Below, piece after piece: positions 1 through 12,513 of a stretch of DNA of 64,000 nt (its first letter is position 1; the number at the start of each line of letters is the position of its first letter). The notes under the pieces were generated by a model that was not told where the DNA came from, searched no databases, and saw only the letters and a program-made list of their open reading frames with translations. The translations under genes were made by a program, and so were the position numbers. This DNA is from Buttiauxella gaviniae (GTDB lineage Bacteria > Pseudomonadota > Gammaproteobacteria > Enterobacterales > Enterobacteriaceae). The stretch lies in NCBI RefSeq assembly GCF_040786275.1, contig NZ_JBFMVT010000002.1, positions 2,046,001-2,110,000 on the forward strand, read 5' to 3'.

Positions 1-305
<305 letters not shown>

Positions 306-374
306 CCTGAAAGATACGAACTTGCGTAGTGCTCACACAGATTGTCTGATAGAAAACGAGCAGTAAAACCTTAT

Positions 375-451
<77 letters not shown>

Positions 452-565
452 AATTCTCGCCTGTCCTGCATTACAGCATCACTCACATACATTAAGTATG
501 CTACGTGACGCTGCGCTTTGGCCAGCCATGAATTATGGGTAAATCAAAGGTTTTACGAAATCGAT

Positions 566-641
566 GGGGCTATAGCTCAGCTGGGAGAGCGCCTGCCTTG
601 CACGCAGGAGGTCAGCGGTTCGATCCCGCTTAGCTCCACCA
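566..641 (+). tRNA. alaT-like: tRNA-Ala (anticodon TGC)
   Basis: A 76-nt cloverleaf starts GGGGCTATAGCTCAGC and ends with an encoded CCA. The anticodon loop TTGCACG gives TGC. It is the second spacer tRNA of the rRNA operon. Confidence 0.98.
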
Positions 642-660
642 TTATTTCACGCTCATTCAA

Positions 661-708
661 TATCTCAAAACTGACTTAATCAGTCACGTTTGAGATATTT
701 GCTCTTTA
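661..708 (+). promoter_or_regulatory. rrn spacer boxB hairpin and boxA antitermination site
   Basis: A 9-bp inverted repeat (TATCTCAAA at 661-669, TTTGAGATA at 689-697) is followed at once by TGCTCTTTA (700-708), the boxA motif. In enterobacterial rRNA operons this boxB-boxA pair between the spacer tRNAs and 23S loads the Nus antitermination complex and prevents Rho termination. The assignment rests on sequence and position. Confidence 0.8.
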
Positions 709-844
709 AAAATCCGGAACAAGCTGAAAATTGAAACGACACACTGTTTCCTTTCTCCGTAATAAGAAAGGAAGTGAGGTGTGTTCGAGTCTCTCAAATT
801 TTCACGACACCGATTGTGTCTCACGAGACACCTTCGGGTTGTGA

Positions 845-3752
<2,908 letters not shown>

Positions 3753-3859
3753 ACAACACCGAAGGTGTTTTGGTGAGAGAGATTTGATTTTAATTTTCAG
3801 CTGAATTCCGGATTTAGATTAACGGTCACCCGGGAGGTGACGGTTAATGAAACAGAATA

Positions 3860-3979
3860 TGCCTGGCGGCACTAGCGCGGTGGTCCCACCTGACCCCATG
3901 CCGAACTCAGAAGTGAAACGCCGTAGCGCCGATGGTAGTGTGGGGTCTCCCCATGCGAGAGTAGGGAACTGCCAGGCTC
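3860..3979 (+). rRNA. rrf: 5S ribosomal RNA
   Basis: A 120-nt gene starting TGCCTGGCGGC and ending ACTGCCAGGC, so its two ends pair as helix I. The body matches E. coli 5S apart from changes near positions 12-14. It sits 107 nt after 23S and before tRNA-Asp. Confidence 0.97.
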
Positions 3980-4034
3980 CAAATTCAAAGCAGTAAGAGC
4001 CAGGGTGACATCTGGTGGTAGTAAGAAATTCGGT

Positions 4035-4111
4035 GGAGCGGTAGTTCAGTCGGTTAGAATACCTGCCTGTCACGCAGGGGGTCGCGGGTTCGAGTCCCGT
4101 CCGTTCCGCCA
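4035..4111 (+). tRNA. aspT: tRNA-Asp (anticodon GTC)
   Basis: A 77-nt cloverleaf starting GGAGCGGTAGTTCAGTCGG with an encoded CCA and anticodon GTC. It is a distal tRNA of the rRNA operon, as aspT is in E. coli rrnC. Confidence 0.97.
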
Positions 4112-4166
4112 CTTATTAAAAAAATTATGCCTGCTAAATCAGCGGGCTTAATAATAAGCGTTATTT

Positions 4167-4242
4167 AGGGGCGTAGCTCAGTTGGTAGAGCACCGGTCTC
4201 CAAAACCGGGTGTCGCGAGTTCGAGTCTCTCCGCCCCTGCCA
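4167..4242 (+). tRNA. trpT: tRNA-Trp (anticodon CCA)
   Basis: A 76-nt cloverleaf starting AGGGGCGTAGCTCAGTTGG with an encoded CCA. The anticodon loop CTCCAAA gives CCA. It is the last gene of the rRNA operon. The trpT-hdfR adjacency identifies this as the rrnC position of E. coli. Confidence 0.97.
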
Positions 4243-4249
4243 TATAATG

Positions 4250-4278
4250 ATCCTTTGCTTCGGCAAAGGATTTTTTTT
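4250..4278 (+). terminator. Intrinsic terminator of the rRNA operon
   Basis: A 9-bp stem (ATCCTTTGC / GCAAAGGAT) with a TTCG tetraloop is followed by eight T residues, 8 nt after tRNA-Trp. It ends the rRNA-tRNA transcript before the convergent hdfR gene. Confidence 0.95.
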
Positions 4279-4322
4279 ACCTGAAATTCCTCAAAACTGC
4301 CTCCCAAAACGACTAAAGCGCA

Positions 4323-5147
4323 TTACTGCGCTATAAGTGGTGTCTTTAATAACTCTTTGATCGTAACTTGTTTATCGCTGTTCTGTAGCCAAATTGCATA
4401 CAAAGGACGCGAAAGCGTGTTTGTGTCAGGCACCTGGTAAATTCCTTCCCGCTTTTGGGCCCACTCCACGGGTAAAAATGAACATCCGTTGAGCTGCGGT
4501 AATAGCTTATAGGCTATTTGAGCCGAGCTGGTCGTCAGAACCGGAATGTCATCATTGTTAATCAGCCCAGTTTCATGCTGTTGAAAATCCGGCCCCCACT
4601 CCAGACGTAAATAGGTTAGCCCTGCTATTGTGTTTTGCGGCGAAGCAGAAAATAACGCCAGACTAAAATGCCCCAATAACTGGCTGGAAAATTCATCCAT
4701 TTTAGGTGATTCGGTGGTGATCAGCAGATCAAGCTGCCGCTCATGCAATTGTTTGACGAGCGACTGGCGTTGGGAGATGCGTGCTTCAAATTGAAGATCT
4801 TTATGCTGCTGATAGAGGGTAACCAACCACTCTGAGAGCATGCATTCCCAAAGAGAGGAACTTGCCCCGATCGTAAGTTCATTGTGCTGAGATGTGTGGG
4901 AAACTTCTTTTTTCGCGGCGAGCCAGATATTCATCAGATTCTCTGCATAGGGCAGTAAACGCTCACCGGCGGTCGTTAGACGAATATTGTTACGGTGGCG
5001 CGTAAAAAGATTTACCCCAAGCTGATTTTCTAATTGGCGAATTCGAAAGCTAACGGCTGATTGTGTTAGATAAAGAGCCTCTGCAGCCCGCCCAAAATGT
5101 CGCGTTCGACTCACTTCTAGAAACGTTTTAAGTAATTCAGTATCCAC
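4323..5147 (-). CDS. hdfR: LysR-type regulator HdfR
   Basis: The 274-residue product matches E. coli HdfR (279 aa as I recall) from its first residues, [20 protein letters not shown], through most of its length. Residues 1-60 form the winged helix-turn-helix of the LysR family and the rest is the effector-binding domain. HdfR is known in E. coli as a repressor of flhDC and an activator of gltBD. It is divergent from maoP, so the 119-bp gap holds both promoters. The C-terminus is slightly shorter and diverged from E. coli, which is usual for this family. The assignment is strong because sequence and position agree. Confidence 0.95.
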   Translation of the reverse strand: MDTELLKTFLEVSRTRHFGRAAEALYLTQSAVSFRIRQLENQLGVNLFTRHRNNIRLTTAGERLLPYAENLMNIWLAAKKEVSHTSQHNELTIGASSSLWECMLSEWLVTLYQQHKDLQFEARISQRQSLVKQLHERQLDLLITTESPKMDEFSSQLLGHFSLALFSASPQNTIAGLTYLRLEWGPDFQQHETGLINNDDIPVLTTSSAQIAYKLLPQLNGCSFLPVEWAQKREGIYQVPDTNTLSRPLYAIWLQNSDKQVTIKELLKTPLIAQ

Positions 5148-5193
5148 GGGCCACTCCCAAAAAAAATTTGTCGTTATGATTTAAATGTTTTGT

Positions 5194-5222
5194 TTGACGG
5201 TCTGTCAAGCGTAACTAATACT
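5194..5222 (+). promoter_or_regulatory. Candidate maoP promoter
   Basis: TTGACG (5194-5199) and TAATAC (5216-5221) are separated by 16 bp, a good sigma-70 match 45 bp before the maoP start. The -10 hexamer lies inside the maoS-like sequence, so binding at that site could also affect maoP transcription. That last point is inference. Confidence 0.65.
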
Positions 5223-5231
5223 CCGCGCCAT
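5215..5231 (+). promoter_or_regulatory. maoS: maoS-like site (Ori macrodomain)
   Basis: The 17-bp sequence CTAATACTCCGCGCCAT lies just upstream of maoP. In E. coli a 17-bp maoS site next to maoP works with MaoP to organise the Ori region into a macrodomain. To my memory this string equals or nearly equals the E. coli site, and the position is right. I could not check the published sequence. Confidence 0.6.
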
Positions 5232-5266
5232 AAATAGCTAGACCAAGAGAATTAGGAGCGTGCAGG

Positions 5267-5605
5267 ATGGCGGAAAGCTTTACGACGACTAATCGGTTTT
5301 TCGACAATAAACATTATCCGCGCGGGTTCGCTCGCCATGGTGACTTCACCATCAAAGAAGCCCAGCTGTTAGAACGTCATGGTTATGCGTTCAATGAGCT
5401 GGATCTCGGCAAGCGTGAACCTGGAACTGAAGAAGAAGTTCTGTTTGTAGCAGTGTGCCGCGGTGAACGTGAGCCCGTTACAGATGCTGAACGTGTGTGG
5501 AGCAAATATATGACGCGCATTAAGCGTCCTAAGCGTTTCCATACTCTCTCCGGTGGCAAGCCGCAAGCTGATGTAGTTGAAGACTACACCGAAAGCGACG
5601 ACTAA
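5267..5605 (+). CDS. maoP: Ori-macrodomain organiser MaoP (YifE)
   Basis: The 112-aa product is almost identical to E. coli MaoP/YifE, including the start [20 protein letters not shown] and an acidic end (ESDD). MaoP is the protein partner of the maoS site and constrains DNA mobility in the Ori region. It belongs to a set of proteins found in genomes that also carry Dam, SeqA, MukBEF and MatP. A ribosome-binding site (AGGAGCG) precedes the ATG. The gene is divergent from hdfR and ends at a hairpin shared with the yifB 3' end. Confidence 0.95.
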   Translation: MAESFTTTNRFFDNKHYPRGFARHGDFTIKEAQLLERHGYAFNELDLGKREPGTEEEVLFVAVCRGEREPVTDAERVWSKYMTRIKRPKRFHTLSGGKPQADVVEDYTESDD

Positions 5606-5609
5606 GAGA

Positions 5610-5634
5610 AATGGGGCGAATGCCCCATTTTTTA
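5610..5634 (+). terminator. maoP terminator
   Basis: The inverted repeat AATGGGGC / GCCCCATT with a short loop runs into a TTTTTT tract, starting a few bases after the maoP stop. It sits between the converging maoP and yifB genes, overlaps the yifB stop codon and probably acts mainly on maoP. Confidence 0.85.
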
Positions 5635-7152
5635 TCCTGTTAACTGCTGCAAATGAATTAATAACCGATCAATCGCACGATAACTTAGCGCTTCTAAAAG
5701 ATGTTCCCGCTTTATCTGCTCGCATTGCTGGATATCTGCAATTGTCCGGGCGACCTTCAATAAACGATGCCATGCGCGTATCGATAAACCCAATTTCACA
5801 AGCGTCTCTTCAAGCCATACGGCATCACTTTGTTCAATACCACAATGTTTTCTGATTTCATGGTTATCTAATCTTGCATTGAGTTTTTGCTGGCGATCGT
5901 ATTGCCGCTGCTGTGTCTCTATGACCCGCCTTCTTATGTGCGGACTACTTTCGCTATTCAGATTGGGGTTACTTAGCATGCCGGTTGGAGGAAGAGGTAT
6001 CTCAACGGACAAATCAAAGCGATCAAGAAAGGGGCCGGAAAGACGGCTCAGATAGCGAAGTGTCTGCTCTGGCGTGCAGCGGTTATGCTTCCCTTGATAA
6101 TGCCCCGTTGGGCTCGGGTTCATGGCTGCCAGCAATTGGAAATGTGCGGGATAGCTAATTTTTGCGCGAGTACGAGAGATGTGGATTTCCCCCGATTCTA
6201 TAGGCTCCCGTAATGCATCGAGCACACGACGTTCAAATTCTGGAAGCTCATCAAGGAATAATACGCCGTTATGAGCCAGAGATATTTCACCCGGTCTGGG
6301 AATAGAGCCTCCACCAACCATTGCGCTCAATGAAGCACTATGATGAGGGGCCCTGAATGGACGCTGACGCCACTGTTGCTGCAAAGTGTGTGGATTGACC
6401 AGGCTAATAATGGCTGCACTCTCCAGCGCTTCGCTGTCGTTTAATGGCGGAAGCAATGTATTAAGTCGGCTGGCCAGCATCGTTTTACCTGTTCCCGGTG
6501 GACCTATCAGAAGCAGATTGTGGCCGCCTGCCGCCGTGATTTCTAACGCTCGCTTGCCTTGTGATTGACCGAAGATTTCATTGAGATCTTGAGCGTGTTC
6601 AGTCTGTAGTAACTGTAATTTTTCTGGAGCAGACAATTCACCTTTGCCTTCAAGAAATGCGCATACTTCTGTTAGATGGTTTGCGATAAAGCATCCTGGT
6701 TGCTCTATCAAACCGAGCTCTGCGGCATTTTCATCTGCAACAATTATCTTCTTACCCAGTTTTAAAGCTTCCATAGCTGATGAGATTGCCCCTGGTACGC
6801 CACGTAACGCACCGGTAAGCGCCAATTCCCCGACGAACTCATATTGACTCAACTTATCAATTGAAAGCTGCTCAGAGGCTGCCAGCAACGCCAAAGCGAT
6901 AGGTAAATCGTATCTGCCCCCGTCTTTGGGAAGATCTGCGGGAGCAAGATTGATTGTTATCTTCCGGGCTGGGAAGGTGTAACCGCTGTTGATGATGGCG
7001 CTACGCACTCGGTCACGCGCTTCTCGCACGGTTGTTTCCGGTAAACCTACAAGCGTTAAGCCCGGCAATCCCTGGCTGAGATGAACCTCTACGGTCACCA
7101 GTGGAGCTGCGATACCTAAAGCTGCCCTTGTATTCACAACGGCTAGTGACAT
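5632..7152 (-). CDS. yifB: YifB/ComM-family AAA+ ATPase
   Basis: The 506-aa product has the same length as E. coli YifB. It has an N-terminal Lon-protease-like fold domain (about 1-180), then a magnesium-chelatase-type AAA+ module with Walker A GPPGTGKT at 217-224 and Walker B VLFLDE near 297-302, and a C-terminal chelatase-type domain. The Haemophilus relative ComM is a hexameric helicase promoting branch migration in natural transformation; the role in enterobacteria is less clear. The start is preceded by AGAGGAAAG on the minus strand. The gene stands alone, convergent with maoP and divergent from the ilv operon. Confidence 0.93.
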   Translation of the reverse strand: MSLAVVNTRAALGIAAPLVTVEVHLSQGLPGLTLVGLPETTVREARDRVRSAIINSGYTFPARKITINLAPADLPKDGGRYDLPIALALLAASEQLSIDKLSQYEFVGELALTGALRGVPGAISSAMEALKLGKKIIVADENAAELGLIEQPGCFIANHLTEVCAFLEGKGELSAPEKLQLLQTEHAQDLNEIFGQSQGKRALEITAAGGHNLLLIGPPGTGKTMLASRLNTLLPPLNDSEALESAAIISLVNPHTLQQQWRQRPFRAPHHSASLSAMVGGGSIPRPGEISLAHNGVLFLDELPEFERRVLDALREPIESGEIHISRTRAKISYPAHFQLLAAMNPSPTGHYQGKHNRCTPEQTLRYLSRLSGPFLDRFDLSVEIPLPPTGMLSNPNLNSESSPHIRRRVIETQQRQYDRQQKLNARLDNHEIRKHCGIEQSDAVWLEETLVKLGLSIRAWHRLLKVARTIADIQQCEQIKREHLLEALSYRAIDRLLIHLQQLTG

Positions 7153-7508
7153 AGTTCTTTCCTCTCATGTGAACGCTTATCCTGTCAGCTTCCATATATC
7201 GCCAAAAGAGATGAAATGACGTTCCTCGAAACGCCTTCCAGACTTTCTGGTTTTGATTTCTTTTTTTGAAATTATTCTGCGAAGTATTTCCCAAAAGAGT
7301 AATTTTTTGAGGAAGTAACACGAGAGGAAATAAGAATTGGCTCTGAGTGAAATATTTTCACTATCTTGTTATTTATTGAAAATAAAACGTTTTCGTAGGC
7401 ACTTATTTTTAAAGTGCAAAATCTATCATAAAAAATTCTTGTGCTTTTACTTACCTCTGTGATAACTCTGTAGGTATTACGTCGAACAAGTACTAAGAAT
7501 ATACAAAT
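7153..7508 (+). promoter_or_regulatory. yifB-ilvL intergenic region with candidate ilv promoter
   Basis: This 356-bp stretch has no convincing gene. It holds the divergent yifB start and the upstream region of the ilv operon. A candidate sigma-70 promoter is TTGTGC (7439-7444), a 16-bp spacer and GATAAC (7461-7466), about 42 bp before the ilvL start codon. The DNA just upstream (7350-7440) is markedly A/T-rich. In E. coli, IHF binds an A/T-rich element there and boosts this promoter; I did not find a clean IHF consensus. Confidence 0.45.
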
Positions 7509-7607
7509 ATGAAAGCCCTTCTACGAGTGATTAGCCTGGTCGTGATTAGCGTGGTGGTGATTATTATCCCACCGTGCGGGGCTGCACTTGGAGAAAGAAA
7601 GGCTTAA
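7509..7607 (+). CDS. ilvL: ilvGMEDA leader peptide
   Basis: This 32-codon reading frame encodes MKALLRVISLVVISVV followed by VIIIPPCGAALGERKA. It is dense in Leu, Ile and Val codons (15 of 32) and nearly identical to E. coli IlvL. Ribosome stalling at these codons when charged tRNA-Leu, -Ile or -Val is scarce prevents the terminator at 7630-7661 from forming. The frame, its length and the terminator 22 nt downstream together leave little doubt. Confidence 0.97.
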   Translation: MKALLRVISLVVISVVVIIIPPCGAALGERKA

Positions 7608-7629
7608 AAATCAAGCCTGAATCGAAAAG

Positions 7630-7661
7630 AACCCCCGCACCGAAAGGTCCGGGGGTTTTTT
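7630..7661 (+). terminator. ilv operon attenuator
   Basis: A GC-rich stem (CCCCCGCACC / GGTCCGGGGG, loop GAAA) is followed by six T residues, just after the ilvL stop. It is the attenuator whose folding depends on translation of ilvL, and it matches E. coli closely. Confidence 0.95.
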
Positions 7662-7693
7662 GTTGGCTAAAGAAATGCGGAGAGAAACAGATT

Positions 7694-7744
7694 ATGCATT
7701 ACAGAATAAAATGCTGTTTCTCCGATAATGAGACGGGGAACTAA
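7694..7744 (+). CDS. ilvX: Small peptide IlvX
   Basis: A 16-codon frame, [16 protein letters not shown], starts 32 nt after the attenuator and stops 2 nt before the ilvG ATG. The E. coli small protein IlvX has the same length and position and, as I recall it, the sequence MNNSTKFCFSRFRTGN. The shared parts are CFS and the terminal TGN. A GGAGAG ribosome-binding site lies 8-9 nt upstream. The function is unknown. Close coupling to ilvG suggests it may pass ribosomes to that gene, which is inference. Confidence 0.75.
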   Translation: MHYRIKCCFSDNETGN

Positions 7745-7746
7745 CT

Positions 7747-9393
7747 ATGAATGGTGCACAGTGGGTGGTACATGCGTTGCGAGCGCAGGGTATAGAGACC
7801 GTTTTCGGCTATCCGGGCGGCGCCATAATGCCCGTCTACGATGCGCTGTATGATGGCGGTGTGGAACATTTACTGTGCCGCCATGAGCAAGGCGCAGCCA
7901 TGGCAGCCATAGGCTATGCACGTTCTACTGGAAAAACAGGCGTTTGCATCGCCACTTCTGGGCCTGGTGCCACTAACCTGATAACCGGCCTTGCTGATGC
8001 CCTGTTAGATTCTGTCCCCGTTGTTGCTATTACCGGCCAGGTTGGCGTATCGCTAATCGGTACCGATGCTTTCCAGGAAGTGGATGTTTTAGGTTTGTCC
8101 CTTGCTTGCACCAAACACAGTTTCCTCGTTGAATCTTTTGAAGATTTACCTCGCGTTCTCGCAGAAGCCTTCGAAATTGCAAATTCAGGTCGCCCGGGCC
8201 CGGTTTTGGTAGATATCCCTAAAGACATCCAATTAGCTCAAGGCGATCTGGAACCGTGGTTATCCACCGTTGAAGATAATTGCGAAATGCCACATGCCGA
8301 GTTGCAACTGGCTCGTGAAATGATAGTGAGTGCGCGCAAACCTATGCTGTACGTTGGCGGTGGAGTCGGTATGGCACAGGCTGTACCAGCACTGCGTGAG
8401 TTTATCGCGGTGACCAACATGCCTTCGACCGTCACGCTCAAAGGATTGGGCGCGGTTCCGGTAGATCACCCGTTTTATACCGGAATGTTAGGCATGCACG
8501 GTACTAAAGCGGCAAACCTCTCGGTGCAAGAATGTGATTTGCTGATTGCGGTTGGGGCGCGTTTTGACGATCGCGTGACCGGCAAGCTGAACACATTTGC
8601 TCCGCACGCCAAAGTCATCCATATGGATATCGACCCGGCAGAATTGAGTAAATTGCGCCAGGCGCATGTCGGTTTGCAGGGTGATTTGACGCAATTATTA
8701 CAGGCGTTGCAGCAGCCGTTAGAAATTGCCGCCTGGCAGCAGGAAGTCGCTACTTTACGCGCCGAAAACCCATGGCGTTACGATCATCCAGGCCAGCCTA
8801 TTTATGCACCGTTATTACTGAAACAACTCTCTGACCGCAAACCGCAGGAGAGTGTAGTTACCACCGATGTGGGCCAACATCAGATGTGGACGGCGCAACA
8901 TATGTCCTTCACTCGTCCGGAAAACTTTATTACTTCCAGCGGCCTGGGAACGATGGGCTTTGGGTTGCCTGCGGCAGTGGGCGCGCAGGTAGCCCGACCG
9001 AACGATACGGTAATCTGTATCTCGGGTGACGGCTCTTTCATGATGAACGTTCAGGAGCTGGGCACCGTAAAACGAAAACAGTTGCCGTTGAAAATCGTTT
9101 TACTGGATAACCAGCGTTTAGGGATGGTTCGCCAGTGGCAGCAAATGTTTTTCTCAGAACGTTATAGTGAAACCAACCTCTCCGATAACCCCGATTTCCT
9201 CACGCTGGCCAGTGCCTTCGGTATTCCGGGCCAACATATTACTCGTAAAGACCAGGTAGAAGCCGCCCTCGACACCATGCTCAATAGTGATGGTCCGTAC
9301 ATGCTTCACGTCTCAATCGATGAGTACGAAAACGTCTGGCCGTTGGTACCGCCCGGTGCCAGTAACTCACAAATGCTGGAGAAATTATCATGA
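7747..9393 (+). CDS. ilvG: Acetolactate synthase II, large subunit
   Basis: The 548-aa product is full length and uninterrupted, unlike E. coli K-12 where ilvG is frameshifted. It condenses pyruvate with pyruvate or 2-oxobutyrate, the first common step to valine and isoleucine, using thiamine diphosphate and FAD. The catalytic glutamate is E47 (RHEQGAA) and the thiamine diphosphate motif begins GDGSF at 427. The isozyme II large subunit pairs with IlvM, whose gene overlaps its stop by 4 bp (ATGA). Expression follows the ilvL attenuator. Confidence 0.97.
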   Translation: MNGAQWVVHALRAQGIETVFGYPGGAIMPVYDALYDGGVEHLLCRHEQGAAMAAIGYARSTGKTGVCIATSGPGATNLITGLADALLDSVPVVAITGQVGVSLIGTDAFQEVDVLGLSLACTKHSFLVESFEDLPRVLAEAFEIANSGRPGPVLVDIPKDIQLAQGDLEPWLSTVEDNCEMPHAELQLAREMIVSARKPMLYVGGGVGMAQAVPALREFIAVTNMPSTVTLKGLGAVPVDHPFYTGMLGMHGTKAANLSVQECDLLIAVGARFDDRVTGKLNTFAPHAKVIHMDIDPAELSKLRQAHVGLQGDLTQLLQALQQPLEIAAWQQEVATLRAENPWRYDHPGQPIYAPLLLKQLSDRKPQESVVTTDVGQHQMWTAQHMSFTRPENFITSSGLGTMGFGLPAAVGAQVARPNDTVICISGDGSFMMNVQELGTVKRKQLPLKIVLLDNQRLGMVRQWQQMFFSERYSETNLSDNPDFLTLASAFGIPGQHITRKDQVEAALDTMLNSDGPYMLHVSIDEYENVWPLVPPGASNSQMLEKLS

Positions 9394-9647
9394 TGCAACA
9401 TCAGCTCGCAGTAACGGCCCGTTTTCGTCCCGAAACGCTGGAGCGCGTTTTGCGCGTAGTACGCCATCGCGGTTTTCAGGTTTGTTCTATGAACATGGTC
9501 ACGGTGGGGAATGCCGACGATATTAATATTGAATTGACCGTTGCCAGCCTGCGTCCAGTCGAATTACTGTTTAGTCAATTAAGCAAACTGGTTGACGTGG
9601 GCCGCGTCGAAATCCAGCAACAAACAACACAACAAATCCGCGCCTGA
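9390..9647 (+). CDS. ilvM: Acetolactate synthase II, small subunit
   Basis: The 85-aa product begins [20 protein letters not shown] and is a single ACT-type domain like E. coli IlvM (87 aa). It binds and stabilises the IlvG catalytic subunit; isozyme II is naturally insensitive to valine. The start overlaps the ilvG stop (ATGA), giving translational coupling that fits a stoichiometric complex. ilvE follows after 19 nt. Confidence 0.95.
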   Translation: MMQHQLAVTARFRPETLERVLRVVRHRGFQVCSMNMVTVGNADDINIELTVASLRPVELLFSQLSKLVDVGRVEIQQQTTQQIRA

Positions 9648-9666
9648 GCGTAGAAGGAAGAGAATA

Positions 9667-10599
9667 ATGACGACGAAGAAAGCTGATTACATCTGGTTCA
9701 ATGGAGAGATGACGCCGTGGGGCGAAGCAAAGGTTCACGTAATGTCACACGCACTGCATTACGGTACATCGGTGTTTGAAGGAATCCGTTGCTATGAATC
9801 TCACATTGGCCCAGTGGTGTTCCGACATCGTGAACACATGCAGCGTTTGCGTGATTCCGCAAAAATCTATCGTTTCCCTGTATCACAAAGTGTTGATGAG
9901 CTGATGGAAGCTTGCCGCGCCGTTATTCGCAAAAACAATCTGACCAGCGCGTACATCCGCCCTCTGGTATTTGTTGGTGATGTGGGTATGGGTGTTAACC
10001 CGCCAGACGGTTATACCACCGATGTGATCATCGCAGCCTTCCCATGGGGGGCATACCTGGGTGCCGAAGCGCTGGATCAAGGGATCGACGCGATGGTTTC
10101 TTCCTGGAACCGTGTAGCGCCAAACACTATTCCTACTGCTGCGAAAGCGGGTGGTAATTACCTCTCGTCCTTACTGGTTGGCAGCGAAGCGCGGCGTCAT
10201 GGTTATCAGGAAGGTATTGCGCTGGACGTAAATGGCTTCCTGTCTGAAGGTGCTGGCGAAAACCTGTTTGAAGTGAAAGATGACATCCTGTTTACCCCTC
10301 CGTTTACCTCCTCAGCTCTGCCGGGTATTACCCGCGACGCCATTATCAAACTGGCGAAAGATCTGGGGATCGAAGTGCGCGAGCAAGTGCTTTCTCGCGA
10401 ATCACTTTATCTTGCGGATGAAGTCTTTATGTCTGGAACGGCGGCAGAAATCACGCCGGTTCGTAGCGTGGATGGCATTCAGGTAGGTGAGGGCCGCTGT
10501 GGCCCGGTCACTAAGCGCATTCAACAGGCATTCTTTGGCTTGTTCACCGGCGAAACAGAAGACAAATGGGGCTGGTTAGATCCAGTAAACCCGCAGTAA
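9667..10599 (+). CDS. ilvE: Branched-chain amino acid aminotransferase
   Basis: The 310-aa class IV PLP aminotransferase carries out the last step of isoleucine, valine and leucine synthesis, moving an amino group from glutamate to the 2-oxo acids. The PLP lysine is K160 in TAAKAGGNY. I use the ATG at 9667 (MTTKKADYIWFNGEM), which matches the E. coli start and follows an AGAAGGAAGAG ribosome-binding site. A longer in-frame start at 9592 lies inside ilvM and is rejected. The next gene, ilvD, begins after a 61-nt gap with a stem-loop. Confidence 0.97.
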   Translation: MTTKKADYIWFNGEMTPWGEAKVHVMSHALHYGTSVFEGIRCYESHIGPVVFRHREHMQRLRDSAKIYRFPVSQSVDELMEACRAVIRKNNLTSAYIRPLVFVGDVGMGVNPPDGYTTDVIIAAFPWGAYLGAEALDQGIDAMVSSWNRVAPNTIPTAAKAGGNYLSSLLVGSEARRHGYQEGIALDVNGFLSEGAGENLFEVKDDILFTPPFTSSALPGITRDAIIKLAKDLGIEVREQVLSRESLYLADEVFMSGTAAEITPVRSVDGIQVGEGRCGPVTKRIQQAFFGLFTGETEDKWGWLDPVNPQ

Positions 10600-10611
10600 A
10601 AATATAACCAG

Positions 10612-10633
10612 GCGGATGGCGATGACCGTCCGC
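10612..10633 (+). other. Stem-loop between ilvE and ilvD
   Basis: GCGGATGG and CCGTCCGC form an 8-bp stem with one G-T pair and a 6-nt loop. There is no T tract, so it is not a terminator. It may mark an mRNA processing or stability element within the operon; that is inference. Confidence 0.4.
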
Positions 10634-10660
10634 TCGACTGACAGACTGGAGTAAATAAGC

Positions 10661-12511
10661 ATGCCTAAGTACCGTTCAGCCACCACCACCCACGGCCGTA
10701 ATATGGCGGGTGCCCGCGCTCTGTGGCGCGCAACCGGGATGACCGATGACGATTTCGGCAAGCCGATTATTGCGGTAGTAAACTCCTTTACTCAGTTCGT
10801 GCCAGGTCACGTCCACCTGCGCGATTTGGGCAAGTTGGTTGCCGAACAAATTGAAGCCTCCGGCGGCGTGGCGAAAGAATTCAACACCATTGCCGTTGAT
10901 GACGGTATCGCTATGGGCCACGGCGGTATGCTTTATTCTCTGCCGTCGCGCGAACTGATTGCCGACTCCGTGGAATACATGGTGAACGCACACTGTGCGG
11001 ACGCCATGGTTTGTATCTCTAACTGCGACAAAATCACCCCCGGAATGCTGATGGCGTCTTTACGCCTGAATATCCCGGTGATTTTTGTTTCTGGCGGCCC
11101 GATGGAAGCCGGGAAAACCAAACTGTCTGACCAAATCATCAAACTCGATCTGGTTGATGCGATGATCCAGGGCGCCGACCCGAAAGTGAGTGACGAGCAA
11201 AGCGATCAGGTTGAGCGTTCTGCCTGTCCAACCTGTGGTTCCTGCTCTGGTATGTTCACGGCGAACTCCATGAACTGCCTGACCGAAGCGCTGGGCTTAT
11301 CTCAGCCGGGTAACGGCTCTTTACTGGCAACGCACTCCGATCGTAAAGAGCTGTTCCTGAATGCCGGTAAGCGCATCGTCGCTCTGACCAAGCGTTATTA
11401 CGAACAGAATGACGAAAGTGCATTGCCACGCAGCATTGCCAGCAAAGAAGCGTTTGAGAATGCGATGACGCTCGATGTCGCGATGGGCGGCTCAACCAAT
11501 ACCGTTCTGCATTTGCTGGCTGCGGCTCAGGAAGCAGAAATCGACTTCACGATGAGCGATATCGATCAGCTTTCCCGCAAAGTTCCGCAACTGTGTAAAG
11601 TCGCCCCAAGTACCCAGAAATACCATATGGAAGATGTGCACCGAGCTGGTGGCGTCATCGGTATTTTAGGCGAACTGGATCGCGCAGGCTTATTGCATCG
11701 CGACGTGAAAAACGTGCTGGGTCTGACGCTGCCGCAAACGCTGGAACAGTACGATGTCATGCTGACCAAAGACGAAAGCGTGAAAAGTATGTTCTCCGCG
11801 GGCCCGGCGGGTATTCGTACCACCAAGGCATTCTCACAATCCTGCCGTTGGGATTCGCTGGACGTTGACCGTGAAAACGGTTGTATCCGTTCGAAGGAAA
11901 ACGCCTACAGCCAGGATGGCGGTTTAGCCGTTTTGTACGGTAACTTCGCAGAGAATGGTTGTATCGTGAAAACGGCAGGCGTTGACGAAGGAAGCCTGGT
12001 ATTCCGTGGCCCTGCAAAAGTATACGAAAGCCAGGATGATGCGGTTGAAGCGATCCTTGGCGGTAAAGTTGTGGCGGGCGATGTCGTTGTGATTCGCTAC
12101 GAGGGGCCAAAAGGTGGGCCGGGCATGCAAGAAATGCTCTACCCAACTACCTTCCTGAAATCGATGGGCCTGGGTAAATCTTGTGCGCTGATCACTGATG
12201 GGCGTTTCTCCGGCGGTACCTCTGGCTTGTCTATCGGCCACGTTTCTCCGGAAGCGGCAAGCGGCGGTAATATCGCGCTGATCGAAGATGGCGACATGAT
12301 TGCCATTGATATCCCTTCTCGTGGTATTCAACTGGAACTATCCGATCAGCAAATGGCGGCACGCCGTGAAGCGCAGGATGCTCGCGGTGCTCAGGCCTGG
12401 ACTCCACGTGCGCGTGAACGCCAGGTTTCCTTTGCTCTGCGCGCCTACGCAATGCTTGCCACCAGTGCTGATAAAGGTGCGGTGCGCGATAAAAGTAAGC
12501 TTGGAGGCTAA
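10661..12511 (+). CDS. ilvD: Dihydroxy-acid dehydratase
   Basis: The 616-aa product matches the E. coli enzyme in length and sequence. It dehydrates 2,3-dihydroxy-3-methyl acids to the 2-oxo acids used by IlvE. It is a [4Fe-4S] enzyme; candidate ligands are C122 in [11 protein letters not shown] and the cluster at C189, C192 and C195 in [11 protein letters not shown]. The exposed cluster makes this family oxygen- and superoxide-sensitive. A TGGAG ribosome-binding site precedes the ATG. The stop overlaps the first possible ilvA ATG by one base. Confidence 0.97.
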   Translation: MPKYRSATTTHGRNMAGARALWRATGMTDDDFGKPIIAVVNSFTQFVPGHVHLRDLGKLVAEQIEASGGVAKEFNTIAVDDGIAMGHGGMLYSLPSRELIADSVEYMVNAHCADAMVCISNCDKITPGMLMASLRLNIPVIFVSGGPMEAGKTKLSDQIIKLDLVDAMIQGADPKVSDEQSDQVERSACPTCGSCSGMFTANSMNCLTEALGLSQPGNGSLLATHSDRKELFLNAGKRIVALTKRYYEQNDESALPRSIASKEAFENAMTLDVAMGGSTNTVLHLLAAAQEAEIDFTMSDIDQLSRKVPQLCKVAPSTQKYHMEDVHRAGGVIGILGELDRAGLLHRDVKNVLGLTLPQTLEQYDVMLTKDESVKSMFSAGPAGIRTTKAFSQSCRWDSLDVDRENGCIRSKENAYSQDGGLAVLYGNFAENGCIVKTAGVDEGSLVFRGPAKVYESQDDAVEAILGGKVVAGDVVVIRYEGPKGGPGMQEMLYPTTFLKSMGLGKSCALITDGRFSGGTSGLSIGHVSPEAASGGNIALIEDGDMIAIDIPSRGIQLELSDQQMAARREAQDARGAQAWTPRARERQVSFALRAYAMLATSADKGAVRDKSKLGG

Positions 12512-12513
12512 TG

